Positions 17,413 through 24,628 of a DNA stretch of 27,018 nucleotides are shown in pieces. How positions within the stretch are numbered: position 1 is the first letter of the stretch; every line of letters starts with the position of its first letter. The DNA is from an uncultured Clostridium sp. GTDB lineage: Bacteria; Bacillota; Clostridia; TANB77; CAG-508. The stretch is from positions 1-27,018 of the forward strand of contig USEM01000015.1 in the NCBI GenBank assembly GCA_900553695.1, in the 5' to 3' direction. Made by a program: the position numbers and the translations under genes. The notes under the pieces were generated by a model. It did not search any database. It worked only from the letters and a program-made list of their open reading frames with translations, and was not told where the DNA came from.

Positions 17413-18136
17413 ATGGAGGAAATTAGATTACAAAAATACTTAGCAGAAGCTGGAGTTGCATCAAGAAGAAAGAGTGAAAAATATATAACTCGGTGGTAGA
17501 GTAAAGGTTAATGGAAAGTTAGTTACAGAGCTTGGAACAAAAGTAGATCCAGAAAAAGACAAAGTAGAAGTTGATGGAGTACTTTTGGAAAAGCCAAAAG
17601 ATACTCATACATATATTTTACTTAATAAACCAATAGACTGTGTAACAACAGCAAAAGACCAGTTTGGAAGGCAAACAGTTTTAGATTTAGTAAAAACAAA
17701 TAAAAGATTAGTACCGGTTGGAAGGTTAGATATGTACACATCAGGAGCACTAATACTTACAGATGACGGAGATTTTGTATATAAAATAACACATCCAAAA
17801 CACGAAATTACAAAAACATACACAGTAACTTTGAAGGGAATTGTAACAAAAGAAGATGTGCAAAAGCTTGAAAATGGTGTGGATATAGGAGACTTTGTAA
17901 CAAGCAAGGCAAAGGTAAGAATATTAAAAACAGATGAAGAACAAAACAAATCAAGACTTGAAATAACAATACATGAGGGAAAGAATAGACAAGTAAGAAG
18001 AATGTGTGAGGCAATAGATAGAAAGGTACTTGCACTTCATAGAAGCAAAATTGGTAATATAGGTGTAAAAGACCTAAAATTAGGTACGTGGAGATACCTA
18101 AAACAAATAGAAGTTGACGAATTGTTAAAAAATTGA
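17413..18136 (+). CDS. rluB: RluB-type pseudouridine synthase, needs one +1 frameshift
   Basis: ATG 17413 lies two bases after the rluD stop, with AAAGGAATAA upstream. The first 26 codons encode the start of an S4 domain (MEEIRLQKYLAEAGVASRRK). The frame then meets CGG (17491-17493) and two codons later TAG. Skipping C17491 restores KYIT-GGRVKVNG, the hallmark end of the S4 domain, and continues to 18136 with KPIDCVTT, the catalytic GRLDMYTSGALILTDDG (D106) and EGKNRQVRRM, typical of RluB/RsuA. Recoded length is 240 residues, normal for the family. Without the shift only a 28-residue peptide is made; starting at an internal codon would lose the S4 domain. Confidence 0.88.
17491..17493 (+). 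other. +1 recoding site 5 (CGG in rluB)
   Basis: Codons TAT-ATA-ACT-CGG-TGG-TAG. Skipping C17491 gives ACT-GGT-GGT, Thr-Gly-Gly, followed by RVKVNG. This is the clearest site, because the unshifted frame ends after only one more sense codon. The quadruplet is CGGT. Confidence 0.85.
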
Positions 18137-18163
18137 TAAAATATATATGTAGGAGGGGTTTTT

Positions 18164-19099
18164 ATGGTATCAGATGAAGAAATTAAAACCAATGTATCTC
18201 CATTCGCAATGAGAGAAGGAGAAATAAAAACTTTTGATGGAAAAGATGGATATGTTTCAATAAACCAAATAATTAATAAAATCAATATTGGACATATAAC
18301 AGATATTCATTTCCAAATATTAGAATTAGTAAACGAGTTTGAGTTTATAACCTCAAGACAAATATTTCAAATACTAGAGGCAAGAGGGGTTGATATAAAG
18401 TCACAAGATAAACTAAATAATAAATTAGAACAATTAATAAAAACTAAAATTCTTACAAGATACTATTTTACAGCAGAAGATGGAAAGGGAATTTACAGAA
18501 TTTATTCATTAGAAAAAATGGGAAAATACCTTTTAAACTCAAGAGGTGTTGAATGTAAATGGCAACCAACAGATAACACAAAACCAGTTGCAATGATAAA
18601 GAAAAGACTTGCTGGAAACCAAGTAATAGTATCATATTTAAGAAAAGTAAAAGCATTTGATAGCTATACAGTAAAACCAGTTTTAAATAGCAAACAAACA
18701 GGAAAAGTATTCAAATTGCATGCAGGAATTAAAGTAACAAAAGCAGGTAAATCTGCAAGCTTAATATTTGAAGCAGTAAGAAGAGAAGAAGACTGGGAAA
18801 AGAAATTAATAGACAGAATGAAACTACTAAAAGACTTCTATGAAAACTTTGTAACATTTGATTCTGGCTATGATATTAAACCACAACTAGTATTATTATG
18901 CGAAGATGATAAACACACAGTAGAGGCTTTTAAAACAATTGTTACAAATAAACTTGAAATATCAAATGCAAATATATACTTTACAACAGACTTGAAACAA
19001 AATTTACCAAGTTTAACAAATTCATTAACAGAGTTTGTACTAGATGAAGAAACAGGTAAATATAAAATTCAAGAATTAAATTTAAAAATTTTAGAGTAA
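18164..19099 (+). CDS. Replication-relaxation / MobC-like winged-helix protein
   Basis: This 311-residue protein starts at ATG 18164 behind AGGAGGGG. A winged-helix domain covers about 40-130 (HFQILELVNEFEFITSRQIFQIL, then KLNNKLEQLIKTKILTRYYF). The C-terminal domain has SLIFEAVRREEDWEKKLIDRMKLLKDFYENF and PQLVLLCEDDKHTVEAF, resembling the replication-relaxation family, which has a nuclease-like fold without proven catalysis. Such proteins are usually found with plasmid replication or conjugation genes. Here the nearest partner is the convergent VirD4-like ATPase at 19488. No relaxase or replication initiator is in the window. Function inferred only at family level. Confidence 0.6.
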   Translation: MVSDEEIKTNVSPFAMREGEIKTFDGKDGYVSINQIINKINIGHITDIHFQILELVNEFEFITSRQIFQILEARGVDIKSQDKLNNKLEQLIKTKILTRYYFTAEDGKGIYRIYSLEKMGKYLLNSRGVECKWQPTDNTKPVAMIKKRLAGNQVIVSYLRKVKAFDSYTVKPVLNSKQTGKVFKLHAGIKVTKAGKSASLIFEAVRREEDWEKKLIDRMKLLKDFYENFVTFDSGYDIKPQLVLLCEDDKHTVEAFKTIVTNKLEISNANIYFTTDLKQNLPSLTNSLTEFVLDEETGKYKIQELNLKILE

Positions 19100-19123
19100 A
19101 AAAGTAAAATTTCACTAAAACCG

Positions 19124-19152
19124 TTGACAATATATTTACATAATGGTATAAT
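19124..19152 (+). promoter_or_regulatory. Perfect consensus sigma-A promoter of the 57-residue gene
   Basis: TTGACA (19124-19129), a 17-base spacer and TATAAT (19147-19152), with a TG one base before the -10 (extended -10). It is the best promoter in the window and leaves an untranslated leader of about 60 bases. A strong constitutive transcript is expected. Confidence 0.9.
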
Positions 19153-19217
19153 GATAATTACGTTAAGGTATATGCTCTATACACTTTAATGAATTTTCAG
19201 AAAGGGAGGGCTATGAT

Positions 19218-19391
19218 ATGCCGCAAATTAACGTAGTGGATCGCGAAGGCGCGTCCGTAGGTTCTTATGAACCTGCAAATGGTACCATCGAAACCATGAA
19301 TGGTACTTGGAACGTCGACAATGGCGGAATGGTTACCGACTCCGAAGGTAATTATGTCGGCCAGATGCACAACGGCAAATTAGACTATTAA
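19218..19391 (+). CDS. Small GC-rich gene of unknown function, 57 residues
   Basis: ATG 19218 has AAGGGAGGG (19202-19210) seven bases upstream. The product begins MPQINVVDREGASVGSYEPA and goes on to a glycine/asparagine-rich part with repeated NG steps (NGT, NGT, NGG, NGK) and ends GNYVGQMHNGKLDY; the tail is loosely like a MORN repeat. It is acidic, with no cysteine, signal peptide or membrane segment. Codon use is unlike every neighbour: third positions favour C and G (GCG, TCC, CGC, ACC, GTC, GAC, AAC). The RNA also holds perfect hairpins: AGGTTC-TTAT-GAACCT near 19259-19274 and GTACCAT/ATGGTAC near 19283-19307. A strong promoter precedes and a strong terminator follows it. I do not recognise it; it may be a protein, a structured RNA, or both. 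Confidence 0.7.
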   Translation: MPQINVVDREGASVGSYEPANGTIETMNGTWNVDNGGMVTDSEGNYVGQMHNGKLDY

Positions 19392-19443
19392 GTCTAATTA
19401 AGAAAAGTAGCCACAGAGCAGAATAATCCTTGAATAAGGATTA
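19378..19443 (+). other. Two tandem hairpins after the 57-residue gene
   Basis: AATTAGAC (19378-19385) pairs with GTCTAATT (19392-19399), with the stop codon inside the loop region. TAATCCTT (19424-19431) pairs with AAGGATTA (19436-19443) across a GAAT tetraloop. Neither has its own T-run. They may stabilise the transcript or be part of a longer structured RNA with the coding region. Confidence 0.6.
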
Positions 19444-19451
19444 GAAAAAAC

Positions 19452-19483
19452 AAAAATTCCAGAGATTTTTCTCTGGAATTTTT
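19452..19483. terminator. Strong bidirectional terminator
   Basis: AAAAATTCCAGAG (19452-19464) pairs perfectly over 13 bases with 19471-19483 across an ATTTTT loop. It has T-runs in both orientations and lies four bases before the minus-strand stop of the VirD4-like gene, so it serves both converging transcripts. Confidence 0.93.
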
Positions 19484-19487
19484 GCCT

Positions 19488-21800
19488 CTATTTATTCTTT
19501 TTATTCTCACCTAAGTTAAAACTAACTGCATCTTCATTATTAAATAATACACTAGAATCTGTTGTGTCAGTTTGAATTGGGTCAATTTCAACATCCTCAT
19601 TATCGAAGTCAATATAATTTGGATTAAACTTATTCTTCTTAACCTTTTTTGTTTCCTCATGAGCAATACCACTATTAAACTTATCAAAGTTATATTCTTT
19701 AAGTTTATGAGGTTCTTTATATTTAGACTCTAAGAAATCTAATGTACCATAATTTACAACGTTTTTACCTTTGCTATCTTTCATTTTGTAAATACATGTC
19801 TTAAACTTTAAACCTTGAATTTTAGCCACTGACATGATTTCTTTCCAACTCCAGTTTATACCATCAATTTTGTCTGGTGTATAACTATTAGGTGCAGACC
19901 ATTCACGTCTTTGTCCAAATTCTTTTTCCCACCATGCATATTCTTCTGGAGTACAATTACCAAATGTAATTTTTGTTGGGCAGTTAGATAAAAGTGTTTG
20001 CATAAATGGACTAGATGCACCACCTAAACTAGATAGTGTAGGTACAGCAAGTATTGTTCCGACTCTATATTTTCTATATAATGTAACCATATCAGAGAAG
20101 AATGGACTTGCATATTTATCGAATTCATCAACATATAAGAAGTATGGAATTCTTGTTTTATCTGAACCAGGTCTACCTTCAACAGCACACATAAGTAGTG
20201 TTAAGAAGAAACGACCAAATCCTGCATGTGCAGTACCACCAATATCTGCAGGTCTTGTACATAATAATACAACTTCGCCATCTTGTAATACTTTATTAAA
20301 GTCTAAGTTATTTGTTCTGTTACAAATTATATCCCTTACACTTCCAGCCCTTAATAAATTTTCAAGTTCAGCTGTAGCGAAGTGAACATATCTTTCCATA
20401 TCTTTACGCCCAGTAGAATCTTTATAAAAGTGTTGCTCAAAGTATGCAAGTTGGAATTTATATTTTTCCACTAAATCTGGTTCTTTCTTTAAGTCTTCGC
20501 ATAAGTCTTCTACTAAGTCAAAGTTTGTTAAACATTCCAAAACATCTTCTAGGTTAGGTAAGTCACCATTATGGCGTCTTGGATATAATTCACCTAAGAA
20601 TATACATATATTTTGAATTGCTTGGTAAGCTAAGTCTTTCATATATGCAAGTTCAGCTGTAGCACTTGCAGCATTGTATAAACCTTCTATTGTTAAAGCA
20701 ATCATTAAACCTGCAAGAGATGGAGTAGGTAATGTAAATGGGTTTAGACCAATTGATGTTGAATCAAGAGGGTCGATAACATGTACTGGAATACCAAAGT
20801 TTTTAGCAACATCTGCAATTTTATAAGTTTGATCTGGGTCTGGTGTAACAGATGCTAAACCTAAGTTTTTATAAACTATAGTACCATCAGACATTGTTCC
20901 ATAAATTAATTTACTCATAGCAGTTTTGTATGCTTTTTCTCTGCCTTCAGCAGGTGTAATCATGCTAAGATTAAAATGGCTATTCAAATATTCTTTACCA
21001 TATGGGCAATTTAAAACAGCCAAGCCATTTTTAAGTGCATTGTAGCCCATTTCTTTTGAAGTTTCATTAAAGAAATACTTTTTCTCTAAATCTCTAGCCA
21101 TCATAGGTTCCATAACTAAAGCAGATTTTCCTGTACCAGAAGGACCAACTATTAAAGTTGTTTCATATCTTCTTTTTTCAAGTAGCTTAACAGGTTTACC
21201 TGTAGATCTATCTGTACATAAGGTTATTTCATAACTATATGGCCCAACACTATCTGGTGGGTTTGTAATATCAATACCACCAAAGTCCAAAATAGAATCC
21301 TTGTAAGAGTTTGGGAATATTGGGTCATTAATCTTTTTATATAACCAGAAGAACAATTTATAAAATGTTGTTAAGATTATATAAATAGGTGTTAATGAAA
21401 GTGCTCTTTTTGTAGCCTTAGCAAAACCTGCAAGTAATGCATTTGAGTTAGGTACAGAAAGTACACCAATCCAAGCCAATCTATTTAACCATTGTATAAC
21501 CATTGAAATTCCAATTATATAGAATGCAACCCAGAAAGCATAAAAGTAAGAAATTTTACTTTTATCTGATTTTGAAAATTTTGAAGGGATTGCAAATGCA
21601 TAAGCAAACACAGGGCATGCTAATGCCAAAGTATATCTAATTGGTCCCCAATAACTAACCGACATTCCTGTGAAGCATAAAAAAAGTAGCTCTACAATTC
21701 TATCTACTAATATATATGCGGTTAATAAAGTAAGGATGTATGTAAAAAATGTGTTTCTATCTGTTTTTAAAACCTTTAAAAATTTATCTAATAATTTCAC
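19488..21800 (-). CDS. VirD4/TraG-like conjugative coupling ATPase
   Basis: The start is GTG 21800, placed by TTGGAGG eight bases upstream; a TTG at 21815 would put the Shine-Dalgarno inside the coding region. The 770-residue protein has four to five N-terminal membrane segments within about 1-155, Walker A GPSGTGKS (219-226), the VirD4-type VIDPLDSTSIGLNPF stretch (341-355), and Walker B YFLYVDEF (553-560). The acidic C-terminal tail (about 690-770) is low-complexity. Coupling proteins pump DNA or protein substrates into type IV secretion systems. No relaxase or channel gene is in this window, so it may be an orphan or serve a machine encoded elsewhere. The acidic tail could be the substrate-docking part. 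Confidence 0.85.
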   Translation of the reverse strand: MKLLDKFLKVLKTDRNTFFTYILTLLTAYILVDRIVELLFLCFTGMSVSYWGPIRYTLALACPVFAYAFAIPSKFSKSDKSKISYFYAFWVAFYIIGISMVIQWLNRLAWIGVLSVPNSNALLAGFAKATKRALSLTPIYIILTTFYKLFFWLYKKINDPIFPNSYKDSILDFGGIDITNPPDSVGPYSYEITLCTDRSTGKPVKLLEKRRYETTLIVGPSGTGKSALVMEPMMARDLEKKYFFNETSKEMGYNALKNGLAVLNCPYGKEYLNSHFNLSMITPAEGREKAYKTAMSKLIYGTMSDGTIVYKNLGLASVTPDPDQTYKIADVAKNFGIPVHVIDPLDSTSIGLNPFTLPTPSLAGLMIALTIEGLYNAASATAELAYMKDLAYQAIQNICIFLGELYPRRHNGDLPNLEDVLECLTNFDLVEDLCEDLKKEPDLVEKYKFQLAYFEQHFYKDSTGRKDMERYVHFATAELENLLRAGSVRDIICNRTNNLDFNKVLQDGEVVLLCTRPADIGGTAHAGFGRFFLTLLMCAVEGRPGSDKTRIPYFLYVDEFDKYASPFFSDMVTLYRKYRVGTILAVPTLSSLGGASSPFMQTLLSNCPTKITFGNCTPEEYAWWEKEFGQRREWSAPNSYTPDKIDGINWSWKEIMSVAKIQGLKFKTCIYKMKDSKGKNVVNYGTLDFLESKYKEPHKLKEYNFDKFNSGIAHEETKKVKKNKFNPNYIDFDNEDVEIDPIQTDTTDSSVLFNNEDAVSFNLGENKKNK

Positions 21801-21937
21801 TGTTTGTTCCTCCAAACCTAATATATCTATACATATATATTATCCTATAAAACACGAAAAAAAACAAGTCTTTTTAGTAATTTTATTACAAAAATTACCA
21901 TAAAATTGTAGTAATTATATGGAATGGAGGCTGATTT

Positions 21938-23542
21938 TTGAAAAATAATAAGCAAAGCTTTATGCAAGGCGTAATGGTTCTTATGCTATCTCAAATTATT
22001 ATTAAGGTAATGGGGCTAGTTTATAAAATATATTTAACAAATAAAAGTGGCTTTGGAGATACAGGAAATGCCATATTTTCAGCAGGTTTTCAAGTGTATG
22101 CTATGTTTTTGGCAATATCATCAATAGGTGTTCCAAATGCAATATCTCAGTTAATATCAGCAAAAGTAGCAGTAGGAGATAACAAAGGGGCATATAGAAT
22201 ATTTAAAATTGCAATATCTATTTTTGGTTTAGTAGGCTTTTTAGGAACAGTCATTTTGTTCTCAAATGCAAAGCTAATTTCTAATGTGTATTTAGGAATA
22301 CCAGAAGCTGAAATGACTATAATAGCACTAGCACCATCAGTTTTTATAGTGTCTATTTTAGCTGTATTTAGGGGCTATTTTAATGGTAGAGAAAGAATAA
22401 AAGTTACTGCAAATTCTCAAAGCTTAGAGCAAGTTTTAAAAACAATTTTTACATTTGCTATTGTAGAAATATTTTCATATGTTTCAAAAAACAATACAAG
22501 TATGATGGTTGCAGGAGCAGCAGTTGCAAGTACTTTATCTACCTTTTTTAGTTTTGGATATTTATACATATCATATATAAAGAACAAAAGAGAAATATGG
22601 AAAGATGTTCTAACATCAACTGAATATGAAAAAGAAAGCATATCAAAAATAATTAGAAACATATTAAGCATATTTTTCCCAATAGCACTAACATCACTTC
22701 TAGGTTCTTGTAATAGAAGTATAGATGCATTTACAATAGTAAATACTATTAGCAAATTTATGACAACAGAAGATGCAAAATTCCAATATGGAATATTAAC
22801 AGGCAAAGTTGAAGGTTTAATTGTATTACCATATTCATTTAATATTGCATTTGCAACAACGCTAATACCTTCAATTGCAGCATCTCAAGCAACTGGGGAG
22901 ATAAATAAGGCAATTCAAAGAATAAAATTTTCAATACTTGCAACAATATTAATAGCATTGCCGTGTACAGGTGTATTTTTCATTTTTGCAGATCCAATAC
23001 TTAAATTATTGTTTCCAAATGCATATTTAGGCAAAACAATGTTAAAACTATGTTCATTAAGTATAGTATTTGTTGCAATAACTCAAACAATAGGTGGAGT
23101 TTTGCAAGGATTAAAAAAGGTGAAAGAACCAGCAATTGCAATTGGAGCAGGAGCAATTGTAAAACTTGTATTAAATCTTATCTTATTACCTATTGAAGGT
23201 TTAAATATAAATGGGGCAATAATTGCAACAATTGCAAGTCATATAGTAGTGTTTAGCATAAGCTTTTATTATTTAAAGAAATATGTTAGCATAAATTTTG
23301 GCATTATTAAATTTATAATAAAACCAATACTTGCAACAGTGGGGATGATTATAACGGCATATTTAATATATACAAGATTTTTGAATATCAATTCACAAAA
23401 CATAAGACTTATAATATCTTTATTTAGTGGCACGGGAATATATATTATGTTAATCACAAAGCTTAAAATACTATCAAATGATGAAATTTGCATGTTACCA
23501 TATGGAAATAAATTTATAAAAACAAAAAGAGCTAAAATATAG
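21938..23542 (+). CDS. SpoVB/MurJ-like lipid flippase of the MOP superfamily
   Basis: TTG 21938 is chosen by ATGGAGG (21924-21930). The 534-residue protein has about fourteen membrane helices in the polysaccharide biosynthesis/MviN arrangement, beginning QSFMQGVMVLMLSQIIIKVMGLVYKIYL with the conserved SSIGVPNAISQLIS loop, an FRGYFNGRERI motif near 147-157, and VLQGLKKVKEPAIAIGAG in the second half. Relatives include SpoVB, YtgP and MurJ, which flip lipid-linked sugars for cell-wall or spore cortex synthesis. Its specific lipid cannot be assigned. It stands alone between divergent and downstream genes. Confidence 0.85.
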   Translation: MKNNKQSFMQGVMVLMLSQIIIKVMGLVYKIYLTNKSGFGDTGNAIFSAGFQVYAMFLAISSIGVPNAISQLISAKVAVGDNKGAYRIFKIAISIFGLVGFLGTVILFSNAKLISNVYLGIPEAEMTIIALAPSVFIVSILAVFRGYFNGRERIKVTANSQSLEQVLKTIFTFAIVEIFSYVSKNNTSMMVAGAAVASTLSTFFSFGYLYISYIKNKREIWKDVLTSTEYEKESISKIIRNILSIFFPIALTSLLGSCNRSIDAFTIVNTISKFMTTEDAKFQYGILTGKVEGLIVLPYSFNIAFATTLIPSIAASQATGEINKAIQRIKFSILATILIALPCTGVFFIFADPILKLLFPNAYLGKTMLKLCSLSIVFVAITQTIGGVLQGLKKVKEPAIAIGAGAIVKLVLNLILLPIEGLNINGAIIATIASHIVVFSISFYYLKKYVSINFGIIKFIIKPILATVGMIITAYLIYTRFLNINSQNIRLIISLFSGTGIYIMLITKLKILSNDEICMLPYGNKFIKTKRAKI

Positions 23543-23709
23543 TAAAATAGCGGGCTGTAGAGCCTACAAAAGCTGAAAGTATTGAAAACAAAAGAAAAAT
23601 CACAGAAACATCAACAAAAAAAAGAAGGATTTTAGCTAAATATGGCGAATTATCTAATTAGTAGATGTGATTTCTACATCAATACAAACTTTATAGGAGG
23701 TAGTTTTAA

Positions 23710-23988
23710 ATGAACAAAGCTGAATTAATCGCAGCAATAGCTGCAAAAACAGGAGATACTAAAAAAGGAGCAGAAGCATCTGTAAACGCATTCGTAGATG
23801 TAGTAACAGAAGCATTAACAGAAGGAGATAAAGTTCAACTAGTTGGATTTGGTTCTTTTGAAGTAAGAAAAAGAGCAGCTAGAAAAGGAAGAAACCCACA
23901 AACTAAGGAAGAAATCAAAATACCTGCATCAAAAGCTCCAGTATTCAAAGCTGGTAAAGCTCTTAAAGATTTAGTAAACAAAAAATAA
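23710..23988 (+). CDS. hup: HU family nucleoid protein
   Basis: This 92-residue DNA-bending protein begins MNKAELIAAIAAKTGDTKKGAEASVNAF and has the beta-arm consensus GFGSFEVRKRAARKGRNPQTKEEIKIPASKAPVFKAGKALKDLV. RBS TAGGAGGTAG. It binds and bends DNA as a dimer. The 167-base stretch before it holds a weak hairpin GATGT/ACATC (about 23665-23682) and no other clear signal. Codon choice leans to the optimal set expected of a highly expressed gene but stays AT-rich, a useful contrast with the 57-residue gene. Confidence 0.95.
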   Translation: MNKAELIAAIAAKTGDTKKGAEASVNAFVDVVTEALTEGDKVQLVGFGSFEVRKRAARKGRNPQTKEEIKIPASKAPVFKAGKALKDLVNKK

Positions 23989-24005
23989 GGTTTATATAAA
24001 TTAAG

Positions 24006-24034
24006 AAAGCGACCTAAAATTAAGGTCGCTTTTT
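24006..24034 (+). terminator. Terminator after hup
   Basis: AAAGCGACCT (24006-24015) pairs with AGGTCGCTTT (24023-24032) across AAAATTA, followed by more T. A clean rho-independent terminator, 17 bases after the stop. Confidence 0.92.
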
Positions 24035-24059
24035 CAATAACTAAAAAAGGAGAACCTAT

Positions 24060-24347
24060 ATGGAACAGATTTTTTCAGTGAAGAATATTGTTATATATTT
24101 AATCTTAATAAATATAATTGCATTTTTAGCAATGTATATAGATAAAAGAAAAGCAAAAAAAGGTAAAAGAAGAATTCCAGAAAAAACATTATTTATACTT
24201 GTAGGACTAGGTGGAGGAATAGGAGGAATTCTTGGAATGTACCTATTTAGACATAAAACAAAGAAAACAAGATTTGTAATAGGCTTCCCGGCCATACTAA
24301 TATTTGAAGTTTTAGTAGTTATAGCAATACTTGTAGCCAACAAATAG
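24060..24347 (+). CDS. DUF1294 family small membrane protein
   Basis: This 95-residue protein, RBS AAAGGAGAACC, has a membrane helix (about 8-26), the motif YIDKRKAKKGKRRIPEKTL, a glycine-rich segment GLGGGIGGILGMYLFRHKTKK and a C-terminal helix. This is the DUF1294 pattern. The function is unknown. It is the last gene before the DnaA-box cluster. Confidence 0.85.
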   Translation: MEQIFSVKNIVIYLILINIIAFLAMYIDKRKAKKGKRRIPEKTLFILVGLGGGIGGILGMYLFRHKTKKTRFVIGFPAILIFEVLVVIAILVANK

Positions 24348-24450
24348 CAAACAAAATTGCTGTGCACATAAAATGAAAAAATAAAAAAACAAGTAGACAA
24401 AGAAATATTAAAAGACAAAAAACGACAAAAATAAAACATTACAATGCGAG

Positions 24451-24480
24451 TTATTCACAGAGTTATCCACAGTATCCACA
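24451..24480 (+). promoter_or_regulatory. Cluster of three DnaA boxes
   Basis: TTATTCACA (24451-24459), TTATCCACA (24463-24471) and GTATCCACA (24472-24480) lie in the same orientation within 30 bases. The second is the perfect consensus; the first fits TTATNCACA and the third has one change. The rest of the 281-base gap (24348-24628) is AT-rich with only the glyS promoter. A T-box leader was looked for and not seen. The cluster may titrate DnaA, tune glyS transcription or belong to an origin-like region. Confidence 0.7.
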
Positions 24481-24566
24481 GGCAAAAAATAAAATAGACA
24501 CAAGGTAACATAAAATAAAAACAAAGCAAAAAATGAAAATCTAATGGTAAAAAATCTAAAAAACTA

Positions 24567-24595
24567 TTGATAATACGAAGAAAATAGTATAAAAT
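24567..24595 (+). promoter_or_regulatory. Promoter for the glycyl-tRNA synthetase gene
   Basis: TTGATA (24567-24572) and TAAAAT (24590-24595) are 17 bases apart, 33 bases before the start. The leader is short, which agrees with the lack of a T-box. Confidence 0.55.
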
Positions 24596-24628
24596 ATATG
24601 TCGTTAATGAAAGGAAAGTGATGTAGCA

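Noticed and set aside
5303..17493. prfB-type programmed shift driven by an upstream Shine-Dalgarno and slippery P-site codon
   Set aside because: Upstream sequences are not consistently purine-rich at a fixed distance, the P-site codons differ and would not re-pair well after slipping, and no stop codon is in the A-site.
5303..17493. Simple reassignment of CGG to another amino acid
   Set aside because: Reassignment would keep the frame; here the frame must change by one base at every CGG.
4910..18136. Treating the split genes as ordinary pseudogenes or random sequencing indels
   Set aside because: All five breaks are the same base in the same codon context with glycine next, no other frame errors occur in the window, and no homopolymers are involved. 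A systematic technical artefact is still possible and needs raw reads, but random error or decay does not fit.
24451..24480. Chromosomal origin oriC
   Set aside because: Only three boxes, no dnaA/dnaN/rpmH neighbours; kept only as a DnaA-box cluster.
24348..24628. T-box leader before the glycyl-tRNA synthetase gene
   Set aside because: No T-box consensus, specifier stem or leader terminator is visible, and the promoter is only about 33 bases from the start.
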